Below are positions 5,300 through 5,917 of a stretch of DNA of 5,917 bases, one piece after another. Each line of letters opens with the position of its first letter. Position 1 is the stretch's first letter. The translations under genes were made by a program, and so were the position numbers. The notes under the pieces are model-generated. The model saw only the letters and a program-made list of their open reading frames with translations, was not told where the DNA came from and searched no databases. The stretch is from NCBI GenBank assembly GCA_944381295.1, contig CALWKP010000181.1:1-5917 (forward strand). Direction: 5' to 3'. This stretch comes from an uncultured Clostridia bacterium. GTDB taxonomy: Bacteria > Bacillota > Clostridia > Oscillospirales > Acutalibacteraceae.

Positions 5300-5545
5300 A
5301 CGGTGCGGCGCTATACCGACGCCACTACCATCACCAAGCGCATGGTTGCAGAGCTCATTCAGTACATCGAGGTTTATTCTGCGGTCAAGGAGGAGAGCGT
5401 TGCCAATCAGCAGGCGACGATCCCCTATAACTGCATTGGTGCGTTTAAGGTACTGGATCGCCGGAAGATCCCCGAGCGGGACATTCTGATGGAAACGAGG
5501 AAAGGCGTAGCATTAAGCTACGCCCCCACACAGATTACTATATAA
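5300..5545 (+). pseudogene. C-terminal stub of a large serine recombinase (conjugative-transposon type)
   Basis: The frame from 5300 to TAA 5543-5545 encodes TVRRYTDATTITKRMVAELI, then QYIEVYSAVKEESVANQQAT, and ends in ILMETRKGVALSYAPTQITI. This matches, from memory, the C-terminal tail (DUF4368-like) of TnpX/TndX-style large serine recombinases, which excise and integrate transposons. The resolvase catalytic domain and zinc-binding part are absent, and an in-frame TAA at 5297-5299 lies at the insertion-element boundary, so there is no start and no function. Base composition is visibly richer in GC than the host genes. The missing part is not on the other flank of the element. It is a scar of a larger lost mobile element next to a tRNA gene. 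Confidence 0.65.
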
Positions 5546-5550
5546 ACTTG

Positions 5551-5612
5551 GAAATAAAAAATGCGGAGTATCATCAGCAGACCTTTTCAGATCCTTTAAT
5601 GATACTCCGCAT
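5551..5612 (-). terminator. Terminator of the tRNA-Pro gene
   Basis: A perfect 14-bp inverted repeat, ATGCGGAGTATCAT (5561-5574) and its complement (5599-5612), encloses a 24-base loop. On the minus strand it is followed by TTTTTTATTTC. The first stem base is shared with the final A of the tRNA CCA end, so termination follows the tRNA directly. Confidence 0.85.
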
Positions 5613-5688
5613 GGTCCGAGTGACAGGAGTCGAACCTGCGGCCTCTTGAACCCCATTCAAGCGCGCTACCAATCTGCGCTACACCCGG
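5612..5688 (-). tRNA. tRNA-Pro (anticodon GGG)
   Basis: A 77-base cloverleaf with an encoded CCA end. The acceptor stem is CCGGGTG/CACTCGG with one G-T pair, the D stem GCGC/GCGC, and the anticodon stem CTTGA/TCAAG around the loop ATGGGGT. The anticodon GGG lies at 5654-5652 with G at position 37, usual in tRNA-Pro. The T stem is GCAGG/CCTGT with loop TTCGACT. It decodes CCC and CCU. All stems pair, so it should be functional. It has its own promoter and terminator and stands as a single-gene unit. Confidence 0.97.
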
Positions 5689-5705
5689 AAATCAGAACGA
5701 AAATT

Positions 5706-5734
5706 ATTATATCACAATAGAAATCGAAAAGCAA
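5706..5734 (-). promoter_or_regulatory. Promoter of the tRNA-Pro gene
   Basis: On the minus strand TTGCTT (5734-5729) and a perfect TATAAT (5711-5706) are separated by 17 bases, with TG one base before the -10 (extended -10). Transcription would begin around 5699, leaving a leader of roughly ten bases before the mature tRNA 5' end at 5688. Confidence 0.85.
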
Positions 5735-5806
5735 GTATTTTCTGGAAAACTCTCTGAACAAGTAATGTAGGAGTACAATACATGTTGGACAAATGAATAA
5801 AAAAGG

Positions 5807-5885
5807 ATGAAGGATAAGGCCTCATCGGTTATAGTTGAGTTACCACACAACAACTGACTGTATGAGAGGAGAGCAGATCCTTCAT
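5807..5885 (+). promoter_or_regulatory. Leader with start codon in an inverted repeat
   Basis: ATGAAGGAT (5807-5815) is the exact complement of ATCCTTCAT (5877-5885), and the second arm includes the first two bases of the ATG at 5884. A nested AGTTG/CAACT pair lies at 5833-5855, and the AGAGGAG ribosome binding site (5865-5871) is inside the loop region. Folding could damp translation of the gene that begins at 5884. TGTTGGACAAATG at 5783 may mark the left end of that element, but its partner end lies outside the window. Confidence 0.4.
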
Positions 5886-5917
5886 GAGTAAAAGTATAAC
5901 ACAAGACATGGCGTATC
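5884..5917 (+). CDS. Start of a probable insertion-sequence transposase (3' partial)
   Basis: Only eleven codons are visible, MSKSITQDMAY, after GGAG at 5868-5871 with 12-base spacing. The SITQDMAY opening recalls the N-terminus of helix-turn-helix, DDE-type (IS3/IS481-like) transposases found in Lachnospiraceae, where a DNA-binding HTH follows. That is recognition from memory on a very short stretch, so the family is tentative. The structured leader just upstream fits a transposase gene. It would be a second, unrelated mobile element in the window. Confidence 0.5.
   Translation, partial: MSKSITQDMAY

Noticed and set aside
5504..5524. Perfect 8-bp hairpin GGCGTAGC/GCTACGCC near the end of the recombinase stub
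   Set aside because: It is inside coding sequence for the conserved KGVALSYAP tail and has no T run, so a terminator or end site is not supported.
5100..5541. Direct repeat ACAGATTACTAT at 5100 and 5530, as possible element ends
   Set aside because: About one 12-base repeat is expected by chance in a window this size, and the first copy lies inside tnpA coding sequence.

Overview
The window looks like a chromosomal segment from a gut-type member of the Clostridia, most likely Lachnospiraceae. Three things point there: a split purine pathway in which a PurO-type IMP cyclohydrolase sits beside a stand-alone AICAR formyltransferase, low-to-mid GC codon use with strong AGGAGG-type ribosome binding sites, and the types of insertion sequence present. 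No taxonomic search could be run, so this is inference.

Positions 1-3062 (+ strand) are the end of a purine biosynthesis operon: the 3' part of an IMP cyclohydrolase (purO), an AICAR formyltransferase (purH-like) and phosphoribosylamine-glycine ligase (purD). The formyltransferase frame is full length (613-1791) but broken by one in-frame TAG at codon 50, just upstream of its catalytic Lys-His pair. A strong hairpin at 3150-3192 ends the operon. A separate promoter, followed almost at once by an 18-bp hairpin in the leader, precedes an aldose 1-epimerase (LacX/GalM-like, 3367-4245).

Positions 4246-5545 are an accessory patch. It starts with a cre-like box and an orphan ribosome binding site plus ATG that stops after nine codons. 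Next comes an IS200-type element on the minus strand: a single Y1 HUH transposase (tnpA, 4653-5159), a dense cluster of short GC-rich hairpins beyond its 3' end (4401-4650), an extended stem that hides the tnpA Shine-Dalgarno sequence, and a subterminal end hairpin. On the far side of the element is the C-terminal stub of a large serine recombinase (5300-5545). The rest of that recombinase is not on the other flank.

Positions 5551-5734 hold a complete minus-strand tRNA-Pro(GGG) gene with promoter and terminator. The last ~130 bases are the leader and first 11 codons of what looks like a second, different insertion-sequence transposase on the + strand, cut by the window edge.

The features most worth following up are the amber codon in the purine gene, the hairpin cluster beside tnpA, and the two transposase leaders in which a translation signal lies in an inverted repeat.
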